Part shown: piece by piece, positions 51,388 to 61,311 of the stretch | Numbering within the stretch: position 1 is the stretch's first letter | How the letters are laid out: every line of letters begins with the position of its first letter | Assembly (NCBI RefSeq): GCF_004127215.1 | Contig: NZ_QEWJ01000001.1 | Location: 248,001-312,000, forward strand | DNA: 64,000 nucleotides | Direction of reading: 5' to 3' | DNA from: Streptococcus oralis | Lineage (GTDB): Bacteria > Bacillota > Bacilli > Lactobacillales > Streptococcaceae | The notes under the pieces: generated by a model | What the model saw: the letters and a program-made list of their open reading frames with translations, nothing else | Told to the model about the DNA's origin: nothing | Database searches by the model: none | Made by a program: the position numbers and the translations under genes

Positions 51388-51518
51388 TTTATTCTCCTCA
51401 GTAGAAAACGATCTACACTATTACTATTTTATAAAACCTATTGTAACATAGTTAACTAACGGAAATATTACAAATTGATGAAGATTCTATGTCTTGTTAT
51501 CGATAAAGAAGATCTAAC

Positions 51519-53268
<1,750 letters not shown>

Positions 53269-53301
53269 GACTTTTCCTCCTTAAATTTAAGGGGACCAGA
53301 T

Positions 53302-53333
53302 AAAGAAAAGACCTTGCAATAGCAAGGTCTCAG
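53302..53333 (-). terminator. PyrR-controlled attenuator terminator
   Basis: GAGACCTTGC-TATT-GCAAGGTCTTTT hairpin in the pyrK leader. Confidence 0.85.
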
Positions 53334-53408
53334 TCGAGATAGGACGGAACTCATGCGCACACCTAAAAAATCTCCGCAGAGAGTTTTCCCTATCACTTTT
53401 ATCTGACA

Positions 53409-53429
53409 CCTTGTGAGTCTCACTGGACT
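53409..53429 (-). promoter_or_regulatory. PyrR binding site (anti-antiterminator) of pyrKD
   Basis: The leader RNA contains AGTCCAGTGAGACTCACAAG followed by G, a match to the PyrR-binding loop (AGUCCAGnGAGnCUnnnAAGG). With UMP, PyrR binds it and the downstream terminator forms. Confidence 0.88.
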
Positions 53430-53453
53430 CCCCTTAAAGGTTAAATTTGTATT

Positions 53454-53482
53454 AGTATACTCTTTCAAAGAAAAAAAGTCAA
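53454..53482 (-). promoter_or_regulatory. promoter of pyrKD
   Basis: -35 TTGACT (53482-53477), 17-base spacer, -10 TATACT (53459-53454). The -35 lies inside the 3' arm of the gloA terminator. Confidence 0.75.
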
Positions 53483-53515
53483 GTAGAAAACGAACATTCT
53501 ACTTGACTTTACTGG
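53472..53515 (-). terminator. terminator of gloA
   Basis: AAAGTCAAGTAGAA / TTCTACTTGACTTT (14 bp) followed by a T-run, overlapping the pyrK promoter. Confidence 0.85.
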
Positions 53516-53516
53516 A

Positions 53517-53897
53517 TTATTTTTCACGAATGACTTCAACCTTGTAGCCATCAGGATCCTTGACAAAGTAATAGTTTGGTTGAGTTCCTGGAAGTCCATT
53601 AGGCGCTGTAACCTCGTAGCCTTTCGCGCTATGTTCTTGATGAAGTGCCTCAAGGTCAGGTGTGCTGAGAGCGATATGAGCAAAGCCATCACCTACCACA
53701 TAAGGGCCGTGGTCATAGTTATAGGTCAACTCCAACTCATAGTCATCACCATCAAGTCCTAGATAGACAATCGTGAAGGCATGGTCTGGAAAATCTCTGC
53801 GACGCAATTCTTTAAAACCAAAAGCATCTTGATAGAATGCGATTGATTTTTCAAGGTTTTCTACTCGCAAGCAAGTGTGTAGCATTTTTGAAGCCAT
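53517..53897 (-). CDS. gloA: lactoylglutathione lyase family protein (glyoxalase I)
   Basis: 126 residues, VOC fold. MLHTCLRVENLEKSIAFYQD starts the first beta-alpha-beta unit. Metal ligands: His of MLHTCLRV, Glu of YELELTYN, His of FAHIALST and Glu of YKVEVIRE. Detoxifies methylglyoxal hemithioacetal. SD AAAGGAG. Its own terminator follows. Confidence 0.92.
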   Translation of the reverse strand: MASKMLHTCLRVENLEKSIAFYQDAFGFKELRRRDFPDHAFTIVYLGLDGDDYELELTYNYDHGPYVVGDGFAHIALSTPDLEALHQEHSAKGYEVTAPNGLPGTQPNYYFVKDPDGYKVEVIREK

Positions 53898-53919
53898 AGC
53901 TTTCTCCTTTATTTTTAAA

Positions 53920-53949
53920 AAGACTGGGACAATCCTGTTCCAGTCTTAT
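53920..53949 (-). terminator. terminator of infC-rpmI-rplT
   Basis: AAGACTGG / CCAGTCTT arms with an 11-base loop and TTTTTAAAA, just after rplT. Confidence 0.8.
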
Positions 53950-53955
53950 CAATTA

Positions 53956-54315
53956 TTATTTACCAAGTTTTGCTTTAGCTGCATCTGCAAGAGCTGTAAA
54001 AGCTGCTGCATCGTTAACAGCCAAGTCAGCAAGCATTTTACGGTTCACTTCGATCTCAGCCAATTTCAAACCATGCATCAATTGTGAGTATGAAAGTCCG
54101 TTCAAACGAGCTGCCGCGTTGATACGAGTGATCCACAATTTGCGGAAGTCACGTTTCTTTTGACGACGGTCACGGTATGCATAGTAGTAAGAGTTCATTA
54201 CTTGTTCTTTTGCAGTACGGAACAAGATGTGTTTAGCTCCATAGTAACCTTTTGCTAATTTAAGAATACGTTTACGACGTTTACGTGATACAACGCCACC
54301 TTTAACACGTGCCAT
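53956..54315 (-). CDS. rplT: 50S ribosomal protein L20
   Basis: 119 residues beginning [20 protein letters not shown], canonical L20 with the basic N-terminal extension and the globular RNA-binding C-terminal domain ([20 protein letters not shown]). Assembly protein of 23S rRNA and feedback regulator of its own operon through the leader RNA. Last gene of infC-rpmI-rplT. Confidence 0.98.
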
Positions 54316-54366
54316 GTTTTATTTCCTCCAAATATTTCCTAGAATTGTTTACTTACTGTTAGGCTA

Positions 54367-54567
54367 TTATTTCAAGCGAGTAAGCATTGCTTTGATACGT
54401 TTGAAATCTCCTGAATGCACCATAGATGCTTTACGAAGATGACGACGTTGTTTCTTAGTTTTTCCGTGGAAACGGTGAGAAGTGTAAGCACGGAAACGTT
54501 TAAGTCCACCAGAACCTGTACGTTTGAAACGTTTAGCTGATGCGCGGTGTGTTTTTTGTTTTGGCAT
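54367..54567 (-). CDS. rpmI: 50S ribosomal protein L35
   Basis: 66 residues beginning [20 protein letters not shown], canonical L35. SD AAAGGAG. Lies between infC and rplT in the universal order. Confidence 0.98.
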   Translation of the reverse strand: MPKQKTHRASAKRFKRTGSGGLKRFRAYTSHRFHGKTKKQRRHLRKASMVHSGDFKRIKAMLTRLK

Positions 54568-54599
54568 GATTTTTTCTCCTTTATTTAACTTTCTGACAA

Positions 54600-55121
54600 T
54601 TATTTTTTGTCAGTTGCTGGCGCCAACTGCATGAACATTTGGCGTCCATCCATCTTAGCTCGTTGTTCGATGATCGCAATATCTTGTGTTGCTTCAGCAA
54701 ACTCGGCTAAAACTTTTGCACCAATCTCTTTATGGGTAATCATACGACCCTTAAAGCGAATAGATACCTTAACTTTGTTCCCTTTTTCAAGGAACTTGCG
54801 AGCATTGCGAAGTTTCGTTTCGAAATCACCCTTATCAATAACTGGGCTCAAGCGAACTTCTTTCACGGTCACAACGCTTTGTTTTTTGCGTTGCTCTTTT
54901 TGTTTCTTCTGGTACTCAAATTTGAACTTACCGTAGTCCATAATTTTAGCAACAGGCGGTTTTGCTTGGGGTTGAATCAATACCAAGTCAACATTTGCAC
55001 TATCAGCCAATGCTTGCGCTTCGCTGAGTGGCTTGATGCCTAGCTGTTCTCCCTCAAGACCGATCAAGCGAACTTCACGTACACGAATTTCATCATTGAT
55101 GAATAAGTCTTGCTTTGCTAT
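54600..55121 (-). CDS. infC: translation initiation factor IF-3, probable AUA start
   Basis: Blocks 70S joining and proofreads start codons. The protein reads [20 protein letters not shown] onward (N-domain), then the helical linker ([12 protein letters not shown]) and C-domain ([31 protein letters not shown]). The only SD, AAGAGGTGA, is spaced correctly for an ATA codon at 55121-55119 (173 residues). A GTG at 55130 lies inside that SD and has none of its own; the ATG at 55187 lies in the terminator hairpin of the leader. Non-canonical infC starts are known (AUU in E. coli) and allow IF-3 autoregulation. Confidence 0.9.
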   Translation of the reverse strand: MAKQDLFINDEIRVREVRLIGLEGEQLGIKPLSEAQALADSANVDLVLIQPQAKPPVAKIMDYGKFKFEYQKKQKEQRKKQSVVTVKEVRLSPVIDKGDFETKLRNARKFLEKGNKVKVSIRFKGRMITHKEIGAKVLAEFAEATQDIAIIEQRAKMDGRQMFMQLAPATDKK

Positions 55122-55285
55122 GGTTTTCACCTCTTTTTTTATTTTAGAGAAAAACAAGAGCGGGCTCGTAATGATACAAGCCCGCACGTTATGATAGCGT
55201 TTCTTAGAAACTTTTCATCCGTAGGGCCAGGCAACTTGATGTCACAAGGCGAGAAGCTCTCACTTCTGCTTTTCTCAACTTTTAT
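55122..55285 (-). ncRNA. infC-rpmI-rplT leader (L20 leader type)
   Basis: A leader of about 160 bases from the promoter to infC, ending in the 55150-55185 terminator hairpin. The arrangement matches the L20-controlled attenuation leader of Firmicutes. Assignment by position and structure. Confidence 0.65.
55150..55185 (-). terminator. attenuator hairpin upstream of infC
   Basis: GCGGGCTTGTA / ACGAGCCCGC arms (one G-U pair) with a short loop, followed by TCTTGTTTTTC, immediately before the infC SD. Confidence 0.8.
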
Positions 55286-55314
55286 ATAATACCAATATTT
55301 CTCTCCCTTGTCAA
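55286..55314 (-). promoter_or_regulatory. promoter of infC-rpmI-rplT
   Basis: -35 TTGACA (55314-55309), 17-base spacer, TGG then -10 TATTAT (55291-55286): near-consensus and extended. Confidence 0.85.
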
Positions 55315-55369
55315 GATAAAAAGTCATTTTTTCGAAAAACTTTCTGTTTTCTTCTTGATGTCTGCATCA

Positions 55370-55402
55370 AAAAGAGAGAACCTAGTTGATTCTCTCTCTA
55401 TG
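55370..55402 (-). terminator. terminator of the 57209-55434 ABC operon
   Basis: AGAGAGAAT ... GTTCTCTCT stem with an 8-base loop and TTTTTG. Confidence 0.8.
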
Positions 55403-55433
55403 TTAGTTTTTCCTTACCTTCCGTATAGGAACG

Positions 55434-56618
55434 CTAAGACCTATTAAAAACTTCCTTTTTACGTGAACTTCCCCATCTTTCGATAAATAGAATCCCCACT
55501 AACAAAAGGATAATCAGGCAAGGAAGTAAGACCATCCCCATGCTCCAATTTAGATTGACATTATCAATTTGCTTAGGTAATCTTCCAGATAAAATCTCTA
55601 CTGAACGCAAGTAAGTAAAGGGAAGTAGATGTGCAATACTCTGAAGAGGCTGGATCGTTTGGATACCAAACAACAAGCCAACAATCCCAATGAGTGAAAG
55701 AAAGAGGACAGGCATTTTTTGCTTGAAAAAGTAAGCAATCAAGTAGACGACTTCCACAATGACGATAAAAGCTAAGAAAGTTAAGAGCAAGCTAGGAAAT
55801 AACACATCCTGTATCTTCCCAATAGTTACCTCTTGATTCGCTAAGCTATAGATTGGGTAGGGATAATCTAACTGTCCAAAACCACTTATCAGACTTCCCA
55901 CTAGAAAAGAAAAGCCACAGATTCCGATAAACAGCACGGTTACATAACCCACCCCAACTCCAAGAGAGGATGCTGCAAATGCCACTTTTGAAAAAGGATA
56001 TAACTGAGCTGTATCGAGATTATTTTGATATCTTTCCGCGAACAGTTGTGTTAGCATAAAGATAATAGCAATCACAAACAAGGTCGGGATGATCGTCTCT
56101 AAAATCCAGACAATCTGATCAATCCCGTGGGTCGGAAACTCCAAAATATGTGCTTTTATGTTTAAGGGATACAGGGCTTGGTAAATCTTTCGTTGGCGGT
56201 CAACTGACATTTTAAATTCAGAGTCAGAAGTCGGTTGATTTGACACAACTTCATAATTCTTCTCTTCATCTTGCCACTGCAAATAGTAGGCTTCTTTCCA
56301 GCGCCCTTCTTTTAATAAATTCAGAATTTCTGTCTTTCGCTTCAAAAGATTTTTTTGCGATTCTAAATTACTTTTAGCAAACTGGTATTCCTCCGAGCTG
56401 GTGTCAGATATTTGGGAGAGTTTCTCTTCATATCCATTGATGACTCTCTCATCTTTTACAAGACGGGTTTCCAACTCGCTCTCCAAGCTGTGTGAGTTTG
56501 CAGTCTGACTATTTAAATAAAAGGTAACACCGAGTACAGATGCAAATAAAAGTAAGATAATCCAGTTTAAACGACTTTTGAAAACTTTCTTTAATAAAAA
56601 TAGGCTAATATCTTTCAT
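55434..56618 (-). CDS. ABC transporter permease (ABC-2 type)
   Basis: 394 residues. TM1 about 18-33, then a long coiled-coil-like extracellular segment (about 40-165, rich in Glu, Lys and Gln), then five TM helices between about 170 and 385, the topology of ABC-2 exporters of peptides or antibiotics. It overlaps the ATPase stop by 4 bases (ATGA), so both are made together. Substrate unknown; the broken peptide gene at the head of the operon suggests peptide export or immunity. Confidence 0.82.
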   Translation of the reverse strand: MKDISLFLLKKVFKSRLNWIILLLFASVLGVTFYLNSQTANSHSLESELETRLVKDERVINGYEEKLSQISDTSSEEYQFAKSNLESQKNLLKRKTEILNLLKEGRWKEAYYLQWQDEEKNYEVVSNQPTSDSEFKMSVDRQRKIYQALYPLNIKAHILEFPTHGIDQIVWILETIIPTLFVIAIIFMLTQLFAERYQNNLDTAQLYPFSKVAFAASSLGVGVGYVTVLFIGICGFSFLVGSLISGFGQLDYPYPIYSLANQEVTIGKIQDVLFPSLLLTFLAFIVIVEVVYLIAYFFKQKMPVLFLSLIGIVGLLFGIQTIQPLQSIAHLLPFTYLRSVEILSGRLPKQIDNVNLNWSMGMVLLPCLIILLLVGILFIERWGSSRKKEVFNRS

Positions 56619-57208
56619 AACGGAACCTCTTCTATCTGCCCCTGATGAATGGTTACCATGCTATCGCAAATCTCCATTAACTCCTCTTTGTAGTGGGAAC
56701 TCAAAAGAACCAGCTGTTCTTTTCTATCGATTTGTGCCAGCCTATCAAAAAACTTCTGTCGATAATACTCATCTAAGCCATTTGTTATCTCATCCATGAG
56801 CCAGCATTTCGCCTGACTGAGGAAATACATGGCAATCACCAAGCGTTGCTTCATGCCTAAGGAATACTTTCGGATAGGAAGGCTGATATAGTCAGACATT
56901 TCCCAGTAATTAATTTCATCCATCAAGTTCAGTTCTGACTTCCAGATGTTTTTGATAAGACGAAGGTAGTCCATCCCACTTAAGTTTCCATCCAGCCATT
57001 CAACGCTCTCATAATAAAACAAAGAAGGAGGAGCTGCGATATGTCCACTACTAAGGGGAAGCAGCTTGCTCATAGCTCGGAATAGTGTCGTCTTTCCCGA
57101 GCCATTGATAGCAAGAAGGCCATAAATCCTACCCTTTTTAAAGATGAAATCCGCATCTTGCAAGATGACTTGTCGCGTTTTTAAGGTAACATGAGTAAGA
57201 GTTATCAT
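56615..57208 (-). CDS. ABC transporter ATP-binding protein
   Basis: 197 residues, short but complete. Walker A AINGSGKTT (about 33-41), Q-loop region, variant signature YSLGMKQRL, Walker B CWLMDEITNGLD and H-loop SSHYKEE. The start has AAGGAGGG upstream. Pairs with the permease downstream. Confidence 0.88.
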   Translation of the reverse strand: MITLTHVTLKTRQVILQDADFIFKKGRIYGLLAINGSGKTTLFRAMSKLLPLSSGHIAAPPSLFYYESVEWLDGNLSGMDYLRLIKNIWKSELNLMDEINYWEMSDYISLPIRKYSLGMKQRLVIAMYFLSQAKCWLMDEITNGLDEYYRQKFFDRLAQIDRKEQLVLLSSHYKEELMEICDSMVTIHQGQIEEVPL

Positions 57209-57271
57209 ATCCAGCCCTCCTTTTTCTCACTCTTTAAGGATTAATAGTTTCCTGTCTAGTAGTTAATGACC

Positions 57272-57509
57272 TCATAGCGAACATAATATCAATCGGACCA
57301 ACTTTTTAGTCATTATAGAGTAATAAGCAGACCATCTTGAAATGTTTACATATTTACGTCCGTGGTAATTCATACTAAACTTCCAAGCGGTATTCCAATC
57401 ATACCAATAACTTTTAGTGACTGTCACAGCAGATACACTGGACTGAAAAAGACAAATAGATAACAAACTAGCTAATAAAACGACTTTTGCTGATTTTTCA
57501 TGTTTTCAT
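57272..57509 (-). pseudogene. broken secreted-peptide (bacteriocin-like) gene
   Basis: After ATG 57509 the sequence is ATGAAAACATGA. With one A less the frame would read MKHEKSAKVVLLASLLSICL then FQSSVSA, a clean signal peptide, and continue VTVTKSYWYDWNTAWKFSMN then YHGRKYVN to a stop at 57272. As it stands the frame lacks a normal start. The aromatic, Tyr/Trp-rich mature part loosely recalls lactococcin-972-like peptides, but I cannot assign a family. Near the 3' end a second shift in AAAAAG would give KSWSD-stop-YYVRYEVINY. It lies between a good promoter and an ABC exporter operon. Confidence 0.5.
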
Positions 57510-57542
57510 TGCATTTATATCTTTACTATTGGAAACACTTTC

Positions 57543-57571
57543 ATTATATCGCTTTTCTAAGTATTATGCAA
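57543..57571 (-). promoter_or_regulatory. promoter of the peptide-ABC operon
   Basis: -35 TTGCAT (57571-57566), 17-base spacer, -10 TATAAT (57548-57543) on the minus strand. Confidence 0.7.
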
Positions 57572-57613
57572 CAGATTTTTAGTTTATTTCACTAATATAT
57601 AACATTTTTCTTC

Positions 57614-59854
57614 CTAACGAACACTTTTGATTTGCCAACTCTTCCATCCTTTAAAGCGAGTGGCTCCTTGCTGATCGGTTCGGTAAATCTTACTCTTGAT
57701 GGATTCCAGTCGTGTCAAGGTTTCCTGATGGGGGAGCTTCACACGATTGTTCTTTCCAACTGAGATGAGTGTAATTTCTGGTTTGAGTTTTTCTAAAAAG
57801 ACCGAACTTGATGATGTTTTAGCACCATGCTGCCCAGCTTTCAAGACATCCACCTCTAAGTCAGGGTATTGCTTTAAAAGTTCTTTCTCTCCCTTCTCTT
57901 TCAAGTTTCCAGTAAAGAGAAAGTGCTTATCCAAAAGTTTTCCATGAAGAACCAAGGAATCATCGAGATTAGCTTCTCCATTTTCCCTTGTAGATAACAC
58001 TTCTAACTGACTTCCAAAAATGGATAACTTGTCCCCAACTGTCACACTGCGCACCTTGGTTTGAGTCGCTTGTAGTTCTGTCACAAATTCCTTCTGTGTC
58101 AGACTTCCTTTTGATACTAAAATCTCACCGACATGGAAAGCCTTGGTCACCTCCAACAAATCACTAACATGTTCCTTCTCTGTGTTGGTCAAAATCAGCT
58201 GATCAATCTTGGCTACTCCTCGACTTTTAAGATAGGGAATCAAGGTTCGCTGGGCATTGCTGGTCGTCGCCTTTTCTTGCCATTTTTCAATTTTCTTATC
58301 AGATTCTGCCTTGCCGCCCACATCTATGAGAATGGTTTTCCCAGTTACATCCCGTAGGAAAATACTTTCTCCCTGACCCACATCCAGCATGGTAATTTCA
58401 TTTTCCAGTGGATGCTTGGTCAAGAAAAAGAGATCCACGACAAACAAGCCTAGTATTGCTAGTCTTTTGAAGTTTTTTCTCATATCATAGACCAAGGCTA
58501 GGGAAATAAGCAGTAACATTAAAACCAAGGAACTTGGTTGTCCAAAGACCAAGGGCCTACTTGCCATCTGCGATACCAAGCGAATGATGCTCTCCAACCA
58601 TTCAAAGACAAGGTTAAGCTGAGTGACTGGGTAAACAAAAGACAGAATGAATAAGATAGACAAAAGCGGTAAGAAGACCAAGTCAAAAAGAAAGGAAAAT
58701 ACAAAGGTCAAAAGGATAGACCAAGGCTGAAATTCTGCAAAATAGAAGGATAAAATGGGCAATATTCCCAAGGAAATGACTAGACTTTCTCTGGCAACAG
58801 CCTTAATCCCCTCCCCTTCTTTGCTTGTCATAGTCAAGATAAAAGCGTAGGCACAGGACAAGACACCTCCTGCTGTCAGGAAAAAGTTGGGCATGATGAT
58901 AAAGAGGACAAGCACCGTCAAGGCAAAATTGTCCAAGCCCTTAACACCATGTTGGGCTAGTAACTTTTGCAAGAGGCTGCGGATGACCGAAGCAGAGAAT
59001 CCTGTCAGCCCTGCATAGACCAAAGAGAATGGATAAGCCAACCATTTCCACTTTTCTTGAGTTAAGCCCAATCGCAAGAGGAGTTTCTTAAAGGCATCCA
59101 TAAAGAAACCTACCTGCATACCCGACAATGCAAAAAGGTGGATAATCCCTAGACTGGAATAAAGCTCATTCATCTCCTCAAAGTCCGTATCCAGATGTCC
59201 CAGCAGAAGACCCGTCATATAATTTCGCATAGGGTCTGGAAAGTGCGTCTTGATCCAAACTACGGCCTTTCGACGTAGGCTTGATAGGTTTTCACCAATA
59301 TCCCAACTGCTAACCTGTTTCATTGACTGGATACTCTTGATAGTCAAAGTTTGGTAAATTCCTTGAGTTTTCAGATAGGATTGATAGTCAAATCCACCAA
59401 AATTCCTCTGACCTTCTGGCTCGGACAGTTTTCCTTCTAGTTCTATCTCATAAAGGTCCGTCAAGGCTTGAAATTGCTCTTTCTCCTCCTCAGAATGGAG
59501 TTTATAGTAAACTTGGAAAGTACGGCCGTCAGCCTTGCCACGAAAGGACAGACTATCTCCATTGACCTTAATAGTATCTGGTAAAATCCGTACCCTCTCA
59601 ACAGAATCCACTAGGTTTTGACTAGCTTGTGTCTGTTGCCAGTTTTGAAACAAAAACCAAAATCCAAAAACTCCACAAATCACTAGAACTTTACCAGCCG
59701 ATTTCCAAGGAAATTGGAAAAAGAGACAGACAAGCAAAAAAACAAAACCTAGCAGTGCGAGATAGGACGCTCCAAAAATGGCATAGTAAAGCCAGAGTAA
59801 CAGGAAACTCAGATAGATTAGGGGAATAGGAAAACTCTTAGTCCACTGTAACAT
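57614..59854 (-). CDS. comEC: competence DNA channel protein ComEC/CelB
   Basis: 746 residues. N-terminal hydrophobic and DUF4131 region (to about 200), a competence membrane domain (LSGMQVGFFMDAFKKLLLRL at about 240) with roughly ten TM helices to about 475, and a C-terminal beta-lactamase-like domain (LDVGQGESIFLRD). In that domain the usual HxHxDH metal motif is replaced by TNTEKEHVSD, so it probably lacks nuclease activity, as in pneumococcal CelB. Transports single-stranded DNA across the membrane. It overlaps comEA by 17 bases. Confidence 0.95.
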   Translation of the reverse strand: MLQWTKSFPIPLIYLSFLLLWLYYAIFGASYLALLGFVFLLVCLFFQFPWKSAGKVLVICGVFGFWFLFQNWQQTQASQNLVDSVERVRILPDTIKVNGDSLSFRGKADGRTFQVYYKLHSEEEKEQFQALTDLYEIELEGKLSEPEGQRNFGGFDYQSYLKTQGIYQTLTIKSIQSMKQVSSWDIGENLSSLRRKAVVWIKTHFPDPMRNYMTGLLLGHLDTDFEEMNELYSSLGIIHLFALSGMQVGFFMDAFKKLLLRLGLTQEKWKWLAYPFSLVYAGLTGFSASVIRSLLQKLLAQHGVKGLDNFALTVLVLFIIMPNFFLTAGGVLSCAYAFILTMTSKEGEGIKAVARESLVISLGILPILSFYFAEFQPWSILLTFVFSFLFDLVFLPLLSILFILSFVYPVTQLNLVFEWLESIIRLVSQMASRPLVFGQPSSLVLMLLLISLALVYDMRKNFKRLAILGLFVVDLFFLTKHPLENEITMLDVGQGESIFLRDVTGKTILIDVGGKAESDKKIEKWQEKATTSNAQRTLIPYLKSRGVAKIDQLILTNTEKEHVSDLLEVTKAFHVGEILVSKGSLTQKEFVTELQATQTKVRSVTVGDKLSIFGSQLEVLSTRENGEANLDDSLVLHGKLLDKHFLFTGNLKEKGEKELLKQYPDLEVDVLKAGQHGAKTSSSSVFLEKLKPEITLISVGKNNRVKLPHQETLTRLESIKSKIYRTDQQGATRFKGWKSWQIKSVR

Positions 59855-60488
59855 AGTCTTTTAACTTTTCTATTGTTTTGGCACCAATACCAGAGACCTT
59901 CTTGAGCTCATCAACCGACTTGAACTTCCCATTTGCCTCACGATGGTCGATAATGTCCTGAGCTCGTTTTCCTCCAAGTCCTTTGACCTGCTTGAGCTCT
60001 TCCAGACTAGCTTTATTGAGGTTGACCTTCTTTTCTTTACTTGACGAAGGAGTCGTTCCAGAGGCAGCCTGCTGACTAGCCGTTTCTTCTCCCTTAGTTG
60101 GAACATAGACAAGAGCCTCGTCACTGACTTTCTGAGCTAGATTGAGCGACTTGCTGTCTGCTTGCTCTGTCAATCCACCAGCTTTCTGAACGACATCATG
60201 AACTCGACTCCCTACTGGCAAATCATAAATCCCTGGCGATTTAACAGCACCTTTGACATCTACTGTAATCAGATCTTGTTCAGGGGACTCTTCCTTTTCT
60301 TCCTTCTTCATTTCTTTTTCAGACGATGAATCCTTTGAAACAGCTGCGACTTCAGTCTGCAAATTTGTTTCTTTGACAGATGTTTGTGAAGTTGGTTTTA
60401 GCAAGAAAAATCCTCCCAAGGCCAGACCTAAACCAGCACAGATGACAATGATTTTATACTCTTTGATTTTCTCGATAATTGCTTCCAT
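59838..60488 (-). CDS. comEA: competence DNA receptor ComEA/CelA
   Basis: 216 residues. N-terminal TM anchor (about 12-30), a Glu/Lys/Ser linker, an SLBB domain (about 75-135, ITVDVKGAVKSPGIYDLPVG) and two C-terminal helix-hairpin-helix motifs (NLNKASLEELKQVKGLGGKR and ELKKVSGIGAKTIEKLK). Binds incoming double-stranded DNA outside the membrane. A cin-box directly upstream makes it a ComX-dependent late gene. SD AGAGGAG. Confidence 0.96.
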   Translation of the reverse strand: MEAIIEKIKEYKIIVICAGLGLALGGFFLLKPTSQTSVKETNLQTEVAAVSKDSSSEKEMKKEEKEESPEQDLITVDVKGAVKSPGIYDLPVGSRVHDVVQKAGGLTEQADSKSLNLAQKVSDEALVYVPTKGEETASQQAASGTTPSSSKEKKVNLNKASLEELKQVKGLGGKRAQDIIDHREANGKFKSVDELKKVSGIGAKTIEKLKDYVTVD

Positions 60489-60507
60489 ATTTTCTCCTCT
60501 CTTAAGT

Positions 60508-60515
60508 TATTCGTA
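60508..60515 (-). promoter_or_regulatory. cin-box (ComX / sigma-X promoter element)
   Basis: TACGAATA on the minus strand, exact match to the streptococcal cin-box, 20 bases before the comEA start and preceded by a T-rich stretch. Confidence 0.92.
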
Positions 60516-60519
60516 AGAG

Positions 60520-60556
60520 GAAGAAAAAAACAGTCGAAAATTTCTTTTCAACTGCT
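60520..60556 (-). terminator. terminator of the GNAT gene
   Basis: CAGTTGAAAA / TTTTCGACTG arms (one G-U pair) with a 4-base loop and seven T residues. Confidence 0.8.
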
Positions 60557-61125
60557 TATTTATTTGCAAAATAGTCTTCCTTGGTCAAGACATAATGAAC
60601 TCTTGTAACGATTCGACCTGGTTCTTTTTTGTCCATTCTGGCATAAGGTTCTTCGTGGGAAAAACGCATACCTGATTTCTCCATGACCTTGCCAGATGCA
60701 GGATTATCCTTGTCGTGAAGGGCAGTCAACTTATTCATTCCAATCTTCTCAAAAGCCAGCTCAATCACCGCACGATTGGCTTCTGTCGTCAATCCTTGAT
60801 TCCAATACTTTTTATTGATAATGTAGCCAATAGCTGCCTTCTTAAAAACAGGATCAATCTTGTGCAAATCAATGGTTCCGATAAACTGACCATTGCTTTT
60901 TAGTTCGATCCCCCAGCGTCCCAAGGGATTAGCCAAGTAGAACTGAGCTATGTTATTCTTGGTTTCTTCCAAGCTTTGGTTGGTTGGAAAAGTGTAGCGT
61001 GTATTTTCTCTGTCTGAGGCATACTCAAACATAGCTTCTGCATCATCCAAAGTTACAGGTCGGAGCAACAAACGTTCCGTTTCTATAGACGGATACTGGG
61101 AAAATTTCACAAATATTGATTCCAT
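60556..61125 (-). CDS. GNAT acetyltransferase (RimJ/RimL-like)
   Basis: 189 residues. IETERLLLRPVTLDDAEAMF start, central WGIELKSNGQFIGTIDLHKI and motif A AAIGYIINKKYWNQGLTTEA, ending NPASGKVMEKSGMRF, all typical of the RimJ/RimL class that acetylates protein N-termini or small amines. Target unknown. SD GGAGG. Single gene upstream of comEA. Confidence 0.9.
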   Translation of the reverse strand: MESIFVKFSQYPSIETERLLLRPVTLDDAEAMFEYASDRENTRYTFPTNQSLEETKNNIAQFYLANPLGRWGIELKSNGQFIGTIDLHKIDPVFKKAAIGYIINKKYWNQGLTTEANRAVIELAFEKIGMNKLTALHDKDNPASGKVMEKSGMRFSHEEPYARMDKKEPGRIVTRVHYVLTKEDYFANK

Positions 61126-61204
61126 GCTTTTTCCTCCATTAAAACTTGATTCTCCCAGTCTAGCATAAAAAAGAAGTTACAACAAGATGCGCTGACAAAG
61201 AATA

Positions 61205-61246
61205 CCAAATAACTGATCTAGAGCAGAGGGTCCTCTGGTATTTGGA
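61205..61246. repeat. imperfect inverted repeat downstream of the 331-aa gene
   Basis: ataccaaata ... tatttgg outer arms and AGAGG/CCTCT inner arms. Possibly a terminator-like structure, but without a T-run. Confidence 0.3.
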
Positions 61247-61311
61247 AGCATTTCTAAATGTTTCTTAAAATCAATAATTATATAATTCAGAGGCCTACTG
61301 ACAATGAGGAT

